Of a DNA stretch of 64,000 nucleotides, positions 17,343 through 26,116 are shown in pieces. The notes under the pieces are model-generated. The model had not been told where the DNA came from. It ran no database searches and worked only from the letters and a program-made list of their open reading frames with translations. Numbering within the stretch: position 1 is the first letter of the stretch; the number at the start of each line of letters is the position of its first letter. The DNA comes from Hoeflea ulvae (lineage in GTDB: Bacteria > Pseudomonadota > Alphaproteobacteria > Rhizobiales > Rhizobiaceae), in assembly GCF_026619435.1 (NCBI RefSeq), contig NZ_JAOVZQ010000001.1, positions 2,239,501 to 2,303,500 on the forward strand. Reading direction: 5' to 3'. A program made the position numbers and the translations under genes.

Positions 17343-17951
17343 TCAGGCGTTGTAGTCGCTCGAGTCTTCTGCGCCTTCTTCTTCGTCATTGTAGTCCGGG
17401 TCGTTTTCGGCAGCTTCTGCGGCTTCAGCAGCGGCTTCCTCGTCGATGCCGTAGATGGCGTCGGCCGAAGACAGGTCTTCGCCCTTGGACTGGCGCTCGG
17501 CTTCGTCGGCGGAACGGGCAACGTTGAAGGTGACCGACACATTGACGTCGGCGTGCAGCACCAGCGGCACGGTGTGCAGGCCGATGGTCTTGACCGGGTT
17601 GTTCATGTCGACCTGGCTGCGGCCGATGGTGAAGCCGTTGTCGGCAAGAACGGCAATCACGTCGCGGGCTGCAACCGAACCGTAGAGCTGACCGGTTTCA
17701 CCGGCAGAACGGACAACGACAAAGGTCTTGCCGTCGAGCTTTTCGGCGATCTGTTCGGCTTCCGACTTGCGCTCGAGGTTGCGGGCTTCGAGAACCGTAC
17801 GTTCGGCTTCGAAGCGGGTCTTGTTGGCAGCATTGGCGCGCAGCGCCTTGCCCTGCGGCAGCAGGAAGTTGCGGGCGTAGCCGTCGCGAACCTTGACGGT
17901 TTCGCCCATCTGGCCGAGCTTTGCGATGCGTTCAAGAAGAATGACGTCCAT
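17343..17951 (-). CDS. rplI: 50S ribosomal protein L9
   Basis: Large-subunit protein that binds 23S rRNA with its N-domain. The start [16 protein letters not shown] and the linker to [18 protein letters not shown] are diagnostic. At 202 residues it is about 50 longer than the E. coli protein; the extra residues form an acidic, Ala-rich C-terminal tail (about 165-202), a common alphaproteobacterial trait. It is the last gene of rpsF-rpsR-DUF2232-rplI and is followed by a strong terminator. Confidence 0.97.
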   Translation of the reverse strand: MDVILLERIAKLGQMGETVKVRDGYARNFLLPQGKALRANAANKTRFEAERTVLEARNLERKSEAEQIAEKLDGKTFVVVRSAGETGQLYGSVAARDVIAVLADNGFTIGRSQVDMNNPVKTIGLHTVPLVLHADVNVSVTFNVARSADEAERQSKGEDLSSADAIYGIDEEAAAEAAEAAENDPDYNDEEEGAEDSSDYNA

Positions 17952-17975
17952 GGTGTTTGTCCTTTCGAGGAGGTG

Positions 17976-18935
17976 TCAGGGTCTGGATCTGGGACCGGAA
18001 TTGGTCGCCGTGAGGGTCCGGGCGGTGTCGAACAGCCCGAGGAAGAGAAAGAAGCCGAGCGGAATGGTGAAGATCACCGTCGCCAGATAGGCTGCCGACA
18101 GCAGCAGCCCGCGGGCCGGCTTGCCGCGTGTGCGATGATGCGCGATGGCAAAGCCCGCCACCACGAAGCAGATGCCGAAGGCGCCGACCAGGGTCCAGCC
18201 GATCAGCCCGATGCCGCCGCCCGAAAAGCTCATCACCGCGCCGGCTGCCAGCGCAAGCGCGCCCAGGCGCGGCACTCTGAGTTGCGAGGGGATGTCGTCC
18301 TTGGGCCGCTTGGAACGGCCGGACAGGCGCACGATGGCAGAGGCGACATACCAGCCGGCAAACAGGATCAGCACCCACATCGCAGCCTGGATCGCCGGCA
18401 GCGCGAACAGGAAGAACTGTTTCATCTCGGCCAGGCCCTCGGCGGAAGGCTGGTAGTCGGCATTGCTGTCCTTGATGGTGGTAACAAACACGTCGACCAG
18501 CTCGCCGATGAATTCCGGGCCGTATCCGGTTGCAAGTCCGACCGCCACGAGCCCGACACAGACGCAGGCCGCGATGTTCATGAAGATGTCGGACAGCGGG
18601 TACCAGATGACGCCGCCTTCGGGGCCGCCGATTTCCTCGGCCGGTCTGGCCAGATTGGAAAGATGCGCAATCCAGGCCGCCGGCGCCAGCGTGGTGACAG
18701 CCGAAACCAGCGCGGCCTGCGGCGTGGTGGTAAGAGCGATGATCGCCATGGCGCAGACAACCGCGACAATGGACGCAAGGTTGGACCAGCCCAGCCCGGC
18801 AATCAGCACGGGCAGCGCGGCAGCGGCAAAGAGAAAGAATGACAGGCCTGACGGAGATCCGGCGCTGACAAGCAAAAACGCGGCAGAAACGCCGGCGAGC
18901 AGGCCCACAAGGAGCGATGTGCTTTGCTGTGTCAT
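17976..18935 (-). CDS. DUF2232 integral membrane protein
   Basis: A 319-residue polytopic inner-membrane protein with about eight hydrophobic segments, in the position where alphaproteobacteria carry a DUF2232 gene between rpsR and rplI. Its function is not established. The ATG at 18935 has GGCAGGAC about 10 bases upstream; an upstream start at 18977 is less likely. It lies 24 bases ahead of rplI. A hairpin at 19047-19071 separates it from rpsR and may lower its expression relative to the ribosomal proteins. Confidence 0.83.
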   Translation of the reverse strand: MTQQSTSLLVGLLAGVSAAFLLVSAGSPSGLSFFLFAAAALPVLIAGLGWSNLASIVAVVCAMAIIALTTTPQAALVSAVTTLAPAAWIAHLSNLARPAEEIGGPEGGVIWYPLSDIFMNIAACVCVGLVAVGLATGYGPEFIGELVDVFVTTIKDSNADYQPSAEGLAEMKQFFLFALPAIQAAMWVLILFAGWYVASAIVRLSGRSKRPKDDIPSQLRVPRLGALALAAGAVMSFSGGGIGLIGWTLVGAFGICFVVAGFAIAHHRTRGKPARGLLLSAAYLATVIFTIPLGFFLFLGLFDTARTLTATNSGPRSRP

Positions 18936-19046
18936 CAGTCGCTGTCCTGCCTTCAAGCAGTTAGAGGTCAGCCGCAAGTGATTTCGCGTCTCGACCCCAA
19001 CACGGGATTTTCGGTACCCAGGCCCCGCGCCCGTCGCGGAATGGGA

Positions 19047-19071
19047 ACGGAACCCGGCGCAAGACGCCGGG
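19047..19071 (-). terminator. Attenuator-like hairpin between rpsR and the DUF2232 gene
   Basis: On the minus strand a 7-bp stem CCCGGCG/CGCCGGG (19071-19065 and 19059-19053) closes a 5-base loop and is followed by TTCCGTTCC. The T-tract is imperfect, so partial termination 13 bases after the rpsR stop is more likely than a full stop. Confidence 0.45.
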
Positions 19072-19083
19072 CTCCTGAATTTG

Positions 19084-19332
19084 CTACTTCAGCACGTAAG
19101 GCAGCAGGCCGAGGAAACGGGCGCGCTTGATCGCCTTGGCGAGTTCGCGCTGCTTCTTCTGGCTCACAGCCGTGATGCGGGAAGGAACGATCTTGCCGCG
19201 CTCGGAAATGTAGCGCTGCAGCAGACGCACGTCCTTGTAGTCGATCTTCGGCGCATTCGCACCCGAGAACGGGCAGGTCTTGCGGCGGCGATGGAACGGA
19301 CGACGGGTCGGAATCTGATTGATGTCTACCAT
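19084..19332 (-). CDS. rpsR: 30S ribosomal protein S18
   Basis: An 82-residue small-subunit protein that binds 16S rRNA as a heterodimer with S6. The family core (RRKTCPFSG, then [19 protein letters not shown]) and the C-terminal [11 protein letters not shown] are present. It starts 11 bases after the rpsF stop, so the two partners are made together. Confidence 0.98.
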   Translation of the reverse strand: MVDINQIPTRRPFHRRRKTCPFSGANAPKIDYKDVRLLQRYISERGKIVPSRITAVSQKKQRELAKAIKRARFLGLLPYVLK

Positions 19333-19343
19333 TGTCGTATCTC

Positions 19344-19769
19344 CTATTCGCGGTCTTCGCGCGGACGGCGCGGGCCACGGTCACCGCGATCGGGGCGGTC
19401 GCCACGGGGGCGGTCGTCACGGTCGCCGCGTGGGCGGTCATCGCGATCACGCTTCTGAAGCATGGCCGAAGGGCCTTCTTCATGGGCTGCGACGGAAACG
19501 GTCATGAAACGAAGAATGTCTTCGTTGAAGCGCATCTGGCGCTCCATTTCCTTGACGGCATCCGACGGCGCATCAATGTCCATCAGCGCATAATGCGCCT
19601 TGCGGTTCTTGTTGATGCGGTAGGTGAGGGACTTGAGGCCCCAGTGTTCAATACGCCCGACTTGTCCACCATTGGCTTCGATCACACCCTTGTACTGTTC
19701 AACGAGGGCTTCGACCTGCTGGCTGGAGACATCCTGCCGGGCAAGGAATACATGTTCATATAGAGCCAT
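19344..19769 (-). CDS. rpsF: 30S ribosomal protein S6
   Basis: A 141-residue protein that pairs with S18 on the platform of the small subunit. The start [13 protein letters not shown] and the core [17 protein letters not shown] match the family. The globular fold ends near residue 106; the remaining 35 residues are an Arg/Asp/Pro/Gly repeat tail. The ATG at 19769 is the family start although the frame is open upstream to 19895. It is the first gene of the operon, with a promoter candidate at 19993-20021. Confidence 0.97.
   Translation of the reverse strand: MALYEHVFLARQDVSSQQVEALVEQYKGVIEANGGQVGRIEHWGLKSLTYRINKNRKAHYALMDIDAPSDAVKEMERQMRFNEDILRFMTVSVAAHEEGPSAMLQKRDRDDRPRGDRDDRPRGDRPDRGDRGPRRPREDRE
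19347..19451 (-). repeat. Low-complexity tandem repeat encoding the S6 C-terminal tail
   Basis: Residues 107-141 of S6 repeat the unit RDDRPRGD and shorter RGD/RPR variants, encoded by imperfect 24-base DNA repeats. Such tails vary in length between related species. Confidence 0.7.
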
Positions 19770-19992
19770 GATTGACTTGCCTTTCTTGCATTTTACATCA
19801 CCCGGATCCGGCGCTAAGCCCCAGCGACTTGTCCTGGCGGCCATTTGGGCCGGGCAAGAAAGACGTGGTATCGAGACGGTCGTGAGCGGAGACACGGGAG
19901 GCCGGAGCGCTGTTGCCCCCGGGACCCTTGTAACAAGGATCGCACCCTCCGTTCAGCCACCAGCCAGATGACCGGGTGTTCGAACAAGGGCG

Positions 19993-20021
19993 CTTATACG
20001 CGGATTTGACCGTATTGCAAG
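19993..20021 (-). promoter_or_regulatory. Sigma-70-type promoter for rpsF
   Basis: On the minus strand CTTGCA (20021-20016) is followed after 17 bases by TATAAG (19998-19993). Transcription would start near 19986. Confidence 0.55.
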
Positions 20022-20208
20022 TGCGAAGCTGGCACGGATTGCCGCAGCGGCTGGCAGGCCGGTCGCGCAGCAGCCTGATGCCTGACCATGCCGGCGATTT
20101 TGAAGCCCGGCGGCACCATCAAAGCACAACCATGCGCATGGTCACGCAGCCGGTGCCGGCGAGCCGGTCTTGCGGCCGGTGCATGTCTTTTTCTTCTGAT
20201 CTGGGGGC

Positions 20209-20237
20209 AAGTTACCCCCAATTTGTAGGGGTAAGTT
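20209..20237. promoter_or_regulatory. Inverted repeat upstream of the PruR-like gene
   Basis: AAGTTACCCC (20209-20218) and GGGGTAAGTT (20228-20237) are inverted copies with one mismatch, separated by nine bases and 120 bases upstream of the start at 20358. A third TTAACCCC lies at 20251-20258. This looks like a dimeric regulator site; the regulator is unknown. Confidence 0.4.
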
Positions 20238-20357
20238 CTGGAGTGCCGGCTTAACCCCGGTTTCACTGCAGTTTGAGCATTATCCGTTTCCAGGTCTGAG
20301 GCCGGGCAGCCATTTGCTGGCAAGCCGGCCTGAATTTTGAAACGAAAGGATTTGCTC

Positions 20358-20846
20358 ATGTCTTCGTTGCTGAAGGCGCTGTTTGTCGGCGCAACACTTG
20401 CCCTGGCGGGCATTTCCACGCAAGCCGTTGCGATGGACGAGGTGGTATTGACCGTCTCCGGGAAGGTGGCAAATGGCGAGCCGGTGGATTTCACGCTCGC
20501 CGAACTCGAGGCGCTCGGAACTGCGAGCATCACCACAAGCTCGCCCTGGGAATCAAACGCAATGACCTTTGACGGCGTGCCGCTCGCGGTGCTGATGGAA
20601 GCGGTCGGCGCCTCCGGCGATACGGCTTCCATCGTTGCACTCAACAAGTACCGCACCACCGTTCCCGTCACCGATTTCATCGATCACGGCGTCATCCTCG
20701 CCAGCCGCAAGGAGGGTGCGCCCATGCCGGTCTCAGACAAGGGGCCGCTGTTCGTGGTCTATCCCTTTGACGACAAGCCGGAGTTGAACAGCGAAATCTA
20801 TCACTCGCGGTCTGCATGGCAGGTTCGCAGCATCGTCGTCGAATAG
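20358..20846 (+). CDS. pruR: Periplasmic pterin-sensor-like SUOX-fold protein (PruR-like)
   Basis: A 162-residue exported protein: a cleavable signal peptide (MSSLLKALFVGATLALAGIS, cut near TQAVA) precedes a sulfite-oxidase-type molybdopterin-binding fold. The whole protein has no cysteine, so it cannot hold the Cys-ligated molybdenum of true sulfite oxidases. In Agrobacterium tumefaciens the equivalent protein PruR sits upstream of dcpA and relays a pterin signal to the DcpA periplasmic domain. Here a GGDEF-EAL gene starts 25 bases downstream, matching that order. GAAAGGA precedes the ATG at 20358. Identity as PruR is inference from family and order. Confidence 0.75.
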   Translation: MSSLLKALFVGATLALAGISTQAVAMDEVVLTVSGKVANGEPVDFTLAELEALGTASITTSSPWESNAMTFDGVPLAVLMEAVGASGDTASIVALNKYRTTVPVTDFIDHGVILASRKEGAPMPVSDKGPLFVVYPFDDKPELNSEIYHSRSAWQVRSIVVE

Positions 20847-20871
20847 TCCGAGCGCAAAGACCAATCCATTC

Positions 20872-22854
20872 ATGCGGCTTCCCAAAACCACATTCAATCT
20901 GCTCGCCCTTGCAGGCCTTGTTGCGCTTGGAGCCATCGGCTGGATCCATGCCGGCCTCATGGCGGCGACTGAGGAGTCGGTTGCCCGTTCCGCCCGCTAT
21001 GACGTGACCTGGACCGGTTCGGCAGGGCGGATGGAAATTCTGGAGCTGCAGAAGTGGATATCGGACTATATCGCAAGCGGCAGTCCTGAAGACGCGGCCC
21101 AGGTCGAGTTGTACAGCCAGATTGTCGAGGGCCGCTTGACCAACTGGAACTCTGGCAAGTTCGGCGACTATGTCGACATGGTGCCCGAGCGACGGACGGC
21201 TTTCGATCGCATCCGTGCAGATTATCTCGACGCCATTTCGGAAATCGGCAACCTGGATGATCCGCAGGTGCAGCAGCGTCTCGTCGAGAAACTCGAAGAG
21301 ATCGCACCGGTCATTCACCGGATTGGCGCCGATGCCCACACCACCACGATGGTGGTCAATTCCGAGATCCGCAACCGGTTGGTCAGCGAGCAGCGCGTGC
21401 AGAAATACCTGGCCTATGTGCTGATTGGCCTCGGCACATTTTTGCTGATTGCCATGATGTACCAGAACAGGTCGCTGGAACGTGCCCATCGCGCCGCGCG
21501 CCATGCCGCGGTCGGATTTTCAGACCTTGCCCACCATGACAGTCTGACAGGGCTCCCCAACCGGCTGGCCTTCAAGAGCGCCTTCGACACCGCGATGATG
21601 TCCGATGGCTATGCCACGCAGACACTGGCGGTGCTTGCGATCGATCTCGACGGGTTCAAGTCTGTCAACGATCTGCTCGGGCATGCTGCGGGGGACGACC
21701 TGCTGGTCCGGGTCTCAGACCGTCTCAGGACATTCATCGCCGGAGTGGGCCCCGAAAACATTGCCTCCCGTTTTGGTGGCGATGAATTTGTCGTGCTGTT
21801 GCAGGGCAAGGCCGCCTTCAGCCGGTGTGAAGAAATTGCCGACGAGCTGCTGTCGGTGCTGAGCGAATCCTATCTCATCCAGAATAGCACCGTGGCGATC
21901 GGTGCCACGATTGGGCTGGCCGTGCTCGATCGGGCAGGCGATTCCGCCTCCAACCCCTTGCTCGATGCGGATCTGGCGCTCAGCAACGCCAAGGCGCTTG
22001 GCAAGGGCATCGTGGTCAAGTTCGACCCTTCGATGCGGGCGGATTTCGAACGGCGAGGGCGTCTCGAAATCGATTTGAAGCTCGCGCTCAAGAATGGCGA
22101 TATCTTCCCCTTCTACCAGCCCCAGGTCGACATCGACACCGGGAAGCTGGTCGGCTTCGAGGCGCTGGCGCGCTGGAATCATCCGGAACTGGGCTGGATA
22201 GGCCCCTATGAATTCATCCCGATCGCCGAGACATCGTCGCAGATTGTCGAGCTTGGGCGCTGCATCCTGACGACCGCCTGCATCGAGGCGATGGCCTTCC
22301 CGGACGATGTCCGGGTTTCGGTCAATCTGTCGGTCGGGCAGATGCTGCGTGACGATGTCATCGGCATGGTCACCGACATTCTGGCCAGCACCGGCTTCCC
22401 GGCCGAGCGGCTGACGCTGGAGGTGACCGAATCCGTGATGATGTCCGAGCCTGAACTGGCGGCCCGCATCCTCAACGGTCTCAAGGAACTCGGAATCTCG
22501 ATCGCGCTTGACGATTTCGGTACCGGCTATTCGGCGCTGTCCTATCTGCGCCAGTTCGATTGGGACGAGCTGAAGATCGACAAGAGCTTTGTGGACGATC
22601 TCGGCCATGATCCGCGGTGCCTTTCCATCATCGAGTCGGTGGTCGACCTGGCCACCGAACTGGGCATGAAGGTGGTCGCGGAAGGTGTCGAGACGGCCGA
22701 TCAGCACGAGATCCTGCGCAAGAGCGGATGCCACATCGCACAGGGCTATCTGTTTGGCCGACCGCAACCCATCGACCAGGTTCACGTCACGCTGCTCAAG
22801 TCTCTTGCTCCATCTGCGCCGCAGATCGAAGCGACCAAGGCAACCGGCACCTGA
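20872..22854 (+). CDS. dcpA: GGDEF-EAL dual-domain c-di-GMP enzyme (DcpA-like)
   Basis: A 660-residue membrane protein. Membrane segments near 7-27 and 180-197 enclose a helical periplasmic region of about 150 residues. The GGDEF site is intact (RFGGDEF, 302-306) but the RxxD inhibitory site is missing (GPEN). The phosphodiesterase domain keeps EAL at 430-432, the DDFGTGYSAL loop and KIDKSFV. Both activities are therefore possible, as for DcpA of A. tumefaciens, which switches between synthesis and breakdown under pterin control. The PruR-like gene directly upstream and a pteridine reductase at 62203 support the assignment. It would act at the inner membrane on surface attachment (inference). 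Confidence 0.85.
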   Translation: MRLPKTTFNLLALAGLVALGAIGWIHAGLMAATEESVARSARYDVTWTGSAGRMEILELQKWISDYIASGSPEDAAQVELYSQIVEGRLTNWNSGKFGDYVDMVPERRTAFDRIRADYLDAISEIGNLDDPQVQQRLVEKLEEIAPVIHRIGADAHTTTMVVNSEIRNRLVSEQRVQKYLAYVLIGLGTFLLIAMMYQNRSLERAHRAARHAAVGFSDLAHHDSLTGLPNRLAFKSAFDTAMMSDGYATQTLAVLAIDLDGFKSVNDLLGHAAGDDLLVRVSDRLRTFIAGVGPENIASRFGGDEFVVLLQGKAAFSRCEEIADELLSVLSESYLIQNSTVAIGATIGLAVLDRAGDSASNPLLDADLALSNAKALGKGIVVKFDPSMRADFERRGRLEIDLKLALKNGDIFPFYQPQVDIDTGKLVGFEALARWNHPELGWIGPYEFIPIAETSSQIVELGRCILTTACIEAMAFPDDVRVSVNLSVGQMLRDDVIGMVTDILASTGFPAERLTLEVTESVMMSEPELAARILNGLKELGISIALDDFGTGYSALSYLRQFDWDELKIDKSFVDDLGHDPRCLSIIESVVDLATELGMKVVAEGVETADQHEILRKSGCHIAQGYLFGRPQPIDQVHVTLLKSLAPSAPQIEATKATGT

Positions 22855-22978
22855 TCGCCGGCTTCCGCCGTCACCTGTTGGTCCGGACTGCCGCTGTTCC
22901 GGATAGCTGAGAAAAAACGAAACTTAACGCTGCGCTCCGCGTTCTGCTGACGAGAAGTCACGCAACAGGAGCACACTC

Positions 22979-23455
22979 ATGACCAAGATCGATCAAGACC
23001 ACGTCTGGGAGATGATGGACGGCATCAGGATTGCCATGTTCATCACCTGGGACGGCAGCCGCCAGAGCGCCCGCCCCATGGCTGCCATGCCGCGACAGGA
23101 CGAGCATGCCATCTACTTTTTCACCGGCGCGAATGCGGAAAAGGACGATCAGATCGAAGAGTTTCCGATTGTCACCCTGGCCTTTGTCGACCAGTCGAAG
23201 AATGATTATGTCTCGATCACCGGCGTCGCCAAACTGTCCAATGACCGCGCCAAGATCAAGGACCTGTGGTCGCCGATGATGAAGTCATGGTGGGACAGCC
23301 CCGAGGATCCGGACCTGCGCCTGATCAAGTTCACGCCGGAAGATGCGCAGGCCTGGGACGGCCCGCATGACATGGTCTCGACCATCAAGATGGTTGCCGC
23401 CGCCGCCGGTCTCGGCAAGCCCGATCTGGGAGACAGCGGCAAGGTCACAATGTAA
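22979..23455 (+). CDS. Pyridoxamine 5'-phosphate oxidase-family general stress protein
   Basis: A 158-residue split-barrel flavin-fold protein of the general-stress-protein-26 kind. It shows RIAMFITWDG, ARPMAAMPRQDE and the late motif WWDSPEDPDLRLIKFTPEDAQAWD. Members bind FMN or F420-like cofactors; the true substrate is unknown. GGAG precedes the ATG. It is a single gene, 124 bases after dcpA. Confidence 0.83.
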   Translation: MTKIDQDHVWEMMDGIRIAMFITWDGSRQSARPMAAMPRQDEHAIYFFTGANAEKDDQIEEFPIVTLAFVDQSKNDYVSITGVAKLSNDRAKIKDLWSPMMKSWWDSPEDPDLRLIKFTPEDAQAWDGPHDMVSTIKMVAAAAGLGKPDLGDSGKVTM

Positions 23456-23484
23456 AAGATCACGCCGCATTTGCCGGTCAGTTC

Positions 23485-23525
23485 ACCACCGCCGTGCCCC
23501 CATGGGTCGCGGCGGTGGTCTTGCA
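23485..23525 (+). terminator. Possible terminator hairpin after the flavin-fold gene
   Basis: ACCACCGCC (23485-23493) pairs with GGCGGTGGT (23511-23519) across a 17-base loop that can itself pair CCC with GGG. It is 30 bases past the stop but has only a short pyrimidine-rich tail. Confidence 0.4.
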
Positions 23526-23650
23526 TTTGCGGATGGGGATGGCCGTGCCGGCTCCAATCGGGATCTCGGCCGCGCGGCCTTGGCGTCTTTCCCGCACCGG
23601 CTTGCCAGAATCGGCAAAGGCGCAGACTGTAACGGCGTCCGCCGCGTCAG

Positions 23651-24883
23651 TTGTCTCTCTTTTCAGCGTTAGCCAGCACTTTGGTCCAGCATCGCCTTCC
23701 GCTTGTCGAGTTTCCGCCAGCCAGAGCCGGCGTCAATTCCTTTGCCATTCTGGCCGCCTGCGAAGCCTCGGCCCGGGCGACGCTGATTTCGGTCTATCCG
23801 GTGCTGATGTACCGGGCGCTGGGCAGCGCCGCTTCGGTCTCGGAAGTCTATGTCCTGATCGGCCTGACCGGACTGGTCTGCGCGCTCTGCGTGCCCTTGC
23901 TCGCCCGCTTCGTGCCGCGGCGCTGGCTCTACACGCTGGGCGCGCTGATCATGATCTGCGGCAGCATTCTCGGCGGCTTTTTCGATGCCCGCTATGTGCC
24001 CTTCGCGGTTGCGGCAAATTCGGTCGGCCTGGTCATCCTGGCGGTCTGTTTCAACGCCTACGTGATGGATTATGTCGAGCGCGCCTCGATGGGCAGGAAT
24101 GAAAGCCGGCGCCTGCTGTTCAGCGGTATTTCCTGGAGCGTCGGGCCGTTTCTGGGCGTGGTGCTGATGGACTGGCATCCGCAGATACCGTTCCTGATCT
24201 CGATCGCCGCCTGCCTGGCGATGCTGAGTTTCTTCTGGTATCTGCGGCTTGGCGACGGCAAGGTCATCACCAAGGCGCGCAGGCCGCCGACCAATCCGCT
24301 GCGCTATATCCCGCGGTTTTTTCGCCAGCCGACCCTGGTCGGCGGCTGGTTCTATGCCACGATGCGGTCCGTCGGCTGGTCGATCTACATCATCTATGTG
24401 CCGATTTTCGCGGTCAAATCCGGACTGAGCGACCAGATCGGCGGACTGGCGCTGTCGATTTCCAATGCGTTTTTGTTCTCCACGCCCTTCATGCTCAAAT
24501 TCCTCCAGAAAACCAGCGTCCGCAGCGCCATCGTCACCGGCTTTGCCGGCACCGGCGTGCTGTTCGCTGGTGCCGCCATGCTCTCGGGCTTTCCCTATCC
24601 GGCGATTGCCATGCTGGTCTCGGCGACGGTGTTCCTGGTGCTGCTCGATGTCAGCGGCGGCCTGCCGTTCCTGCTGACGGTCAAGCCGTCCGAGCGCACC
24701 GAGATGGCGGCGGTCTATTCCACCTATCGCGATGTCGCCTCGGTCGGTTCGCCTGCCTTCGCGCGGCTGGTGCTGGTCATCACGCCGGTGCAAGGGGTCT
24801 TTGCCGCCATCGGCGTGGTGCTGATCGGCTGCGCGCTGATTGCCCGGCGCACCCATCCGGGACTGGGCCGGCGCCGGCACTGA
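23651..24883 (+). CDS. MFS transporter
   Basis: A 410-residue inner-membrane carrier with about 12 hydrophobic segments, starting with FAILAACEASARATLISVYP. The substrate is not evident. The start is uncertain: no ATG or GTG lies near the fold, and the TTG at 23651 (no good ribosome site) or the TTG near 23684 would be needed. It converges with the reductase at 24962. It is only distantly similar to the MFS protein at 13139. Confidence 0.78.
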   Translation: MSLFSALASTLVQHRLPLVEFPPARAGVNSFAILAACEASARATLISVYPVLMYRALGSAASVSEVYVLIGLTGLVCALCVPLLARFVPRRWLYTLGALIMICGSILGGFFDARYVPFAVAANSVGLVILAVCFNAYVMDYVERASMGRNESRRLLFSGISWSVGPFLGVVLMDWHPQIPFLISIAACLAMLSFFWYLRLGDGKVITKARRPPTNPLRYIPRFFRQPTLVGGWFYATMRSVGWSIYIIYVPIFAVKSGLSDQIGGLALSISNAFLFSTPFMLKFLQKTSVRSAIVTGFAGTGVLFAGAAMLSGFPYPAIAMLVSATVFLVLLDVSGGLPFLLTVKPSERTEMAAVYSTYRDVASVGSPAFARLVLVITPVQGVFAAIGVVLIGCALIARRTHPGLGRRRH

Positions 24884-24961
24884 GACGGGGCCGCGGGCTG
24901 CCGCCGGCCTCAACGGTCAGGCAGCAGGCCCGCAAGCCCGGTCGCGTGAGACGGGCAGGGG

Positions 24962-26005
24962 TCAGATCGGCAGCGGATGCGCCCGCCGAGCCGTGGCGAT
25001 GTCGTCCATCACCGCGTCGGACAGTCTGACATCCTTCGATCCGATGGCGGTTTTAAGCTGCTCCACCGATGTGGCTCCGACAATCGCCGCGGTCATGAAC
25101 GGGCGCGACAGGCAGAAGGCGATGGCCATCTGAGCCGGGTCGAGCCCGTGTTTCTGCGCGACCTCGATATAGGCCTGGGTCGCGGCTTCCGATTGCGGAC
25201 TCCAGCGCCCGCCCAGATTGGGCACCTTGCTGCGGCGTGAGCCGTCCGGCGTGACATCGCCCTGGTATTTGCCCGACAGGATGCCGGCGGCCAGCGGCGA
25301 AAACGCCAGCAGGCCGACATCCTCGTGATGCGCCACTTCAGCCAGATCGGTGTCGAACATCCGGCAGATCAGGTTGTATTCGTTCTGGATCGAGGCTGCG
25401 CGCGGCAATCCGTGCTCCTCGGCCATGCGGACAAATTGCATGGTGCCCCAGGCGCTCTCGTTGGACAGGCCGATGGCGCGGATCTTGCCGGCCTTGACCG
25501 CATCGCCCAAGCCTTGCAGCGTTTCCCGAATGTCATCGGTTGCCGTGGTCTTGTCCTGGCTGCTGGCGTCAAAGGCCCAGTGCTTGCGGAAATGGTAGGA
25601 GCCGCGATTGGGCCAGTGCAGCTGGTAGAGATCGATATGGTCGACGCCGAGCCGCTTCAGGCTGCCGTCAACCGCCTCCATCACCGAAGCGCGGGTGAAA
25701 CCCTGGCTGTCGCGGATCCATTTGACCCCGTTGCCACCCATCTTGGTGGCCAGAACCACATCGTTGCGCTTGCCCGAAGCGCGGAACCAGCTGCCGATAT
25801 ATTCCTCGGTGAGCCCTTGTGTTTCGGCCCGGGTCGGCTGGGTCGGATACATTTCCGCCGCATCGAAGAAATTGACGCCCTGGGTCAGCGCATAATCCAT
25901 CTGCGCATGCGCCTCGGCTTCGCTGTTCTGCTCGCCCCAGGTCATGGTGCCGAGGCAGATCTCGCTGACCATCATGCCGGTTCGTCCGAGCGGGTTCATT
26001 TTCAT
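24962..26005 (-). CDS. tas: NADP(H)-dependent aldo-keto reductase (Tas-like)
   Basis: A 347-residue TIM-barrel oxidoreductase. The run GTMTWGEQNSEAEAHAQMDY and the motif AEMYPTQP with ETQGLTEEYIG match E. coli Tas closely. The catalytic set Asp/Tyr/Lys/His is present (FFDAAEMY, ATKMGG, LYQLHWP). It reduces carbonyl compounds with NADPH; the natural substrate is unknown. GAGGAA precedes the ATG at 26005. Confidence 0.88.
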   Translation of the reverse strand: MKMNPLGRTGMMVSEICLGTMTWGEQNSEAEAHAQMDYALTQGVNFFDAAEMYPTQPTRAETQGLTEEYIGSWFRASGKRNDVVLATKMGGNGVKWIRDSQGFTRASVMEAVDGSLKRLGVDHIDLYQLHWPNRGSYHFRKHWAFDASSQDKTTATDDIRETLQGLGDAVKAGKIRAIGLSNESAWGTMQFVRMAEEHGLPRAASIQNEYNLICRMFDTDLAEVAHHEDVGLLAFSPLAAGILSGKYQGDVTPDGSRRSKVPNLGGRWSPQSEAATQAYIEVAQKHGLDPAQMAIAFCLSRPFMTAAIVGATSVEQLKTAIGSKDVRLSDAVMDDIATARRAHPLPI

Positions 26006-26116
26006 CGGGGATGTTCCTCTTGATTGCCGGCCCTGGCAGAGCGGCGCATGCCAAAATATGGCCGCACAATAGCCAGCGCGGGCGAGGGCGCAAGCCTTGC
26101 CCGCGTCATGCTCAAA

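Larger units (their letters stand above)
19770..20357. other. 588-bp divergent intergenic region between rpsF and the PruR-like gene
   Basis: I see no protein gene here; a 92-codon frame at 19976-20254 lacks a ribosome site and family resemblance. It holds the rpsF promoter candidate, a leader of about 215 bases with a small CCTTG-TAA-CAAGG hairpin (19926-19938), and an inverted repeat at 20209-20237 ahead of the PruR-like gene. A long rpsF leader would suit S6:S18 feedback binding, but I could not fold it with confidence. Confidence 0.5.

Noticed and set aside
19976..20254. A 92-codon open frame between rpsF and the PruR-like gene
   Set aside because: It has no ribosome site, crosses the rpsF promoter candidate and shows no family-like sequence.
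23494..24102. A plus-strand frame overlapping the start of the MFS gene
   Set aside because: Its sequence is Arg/Pro-rich shadow coding; the membrane protein is clearly in the frame beginning at 23651.
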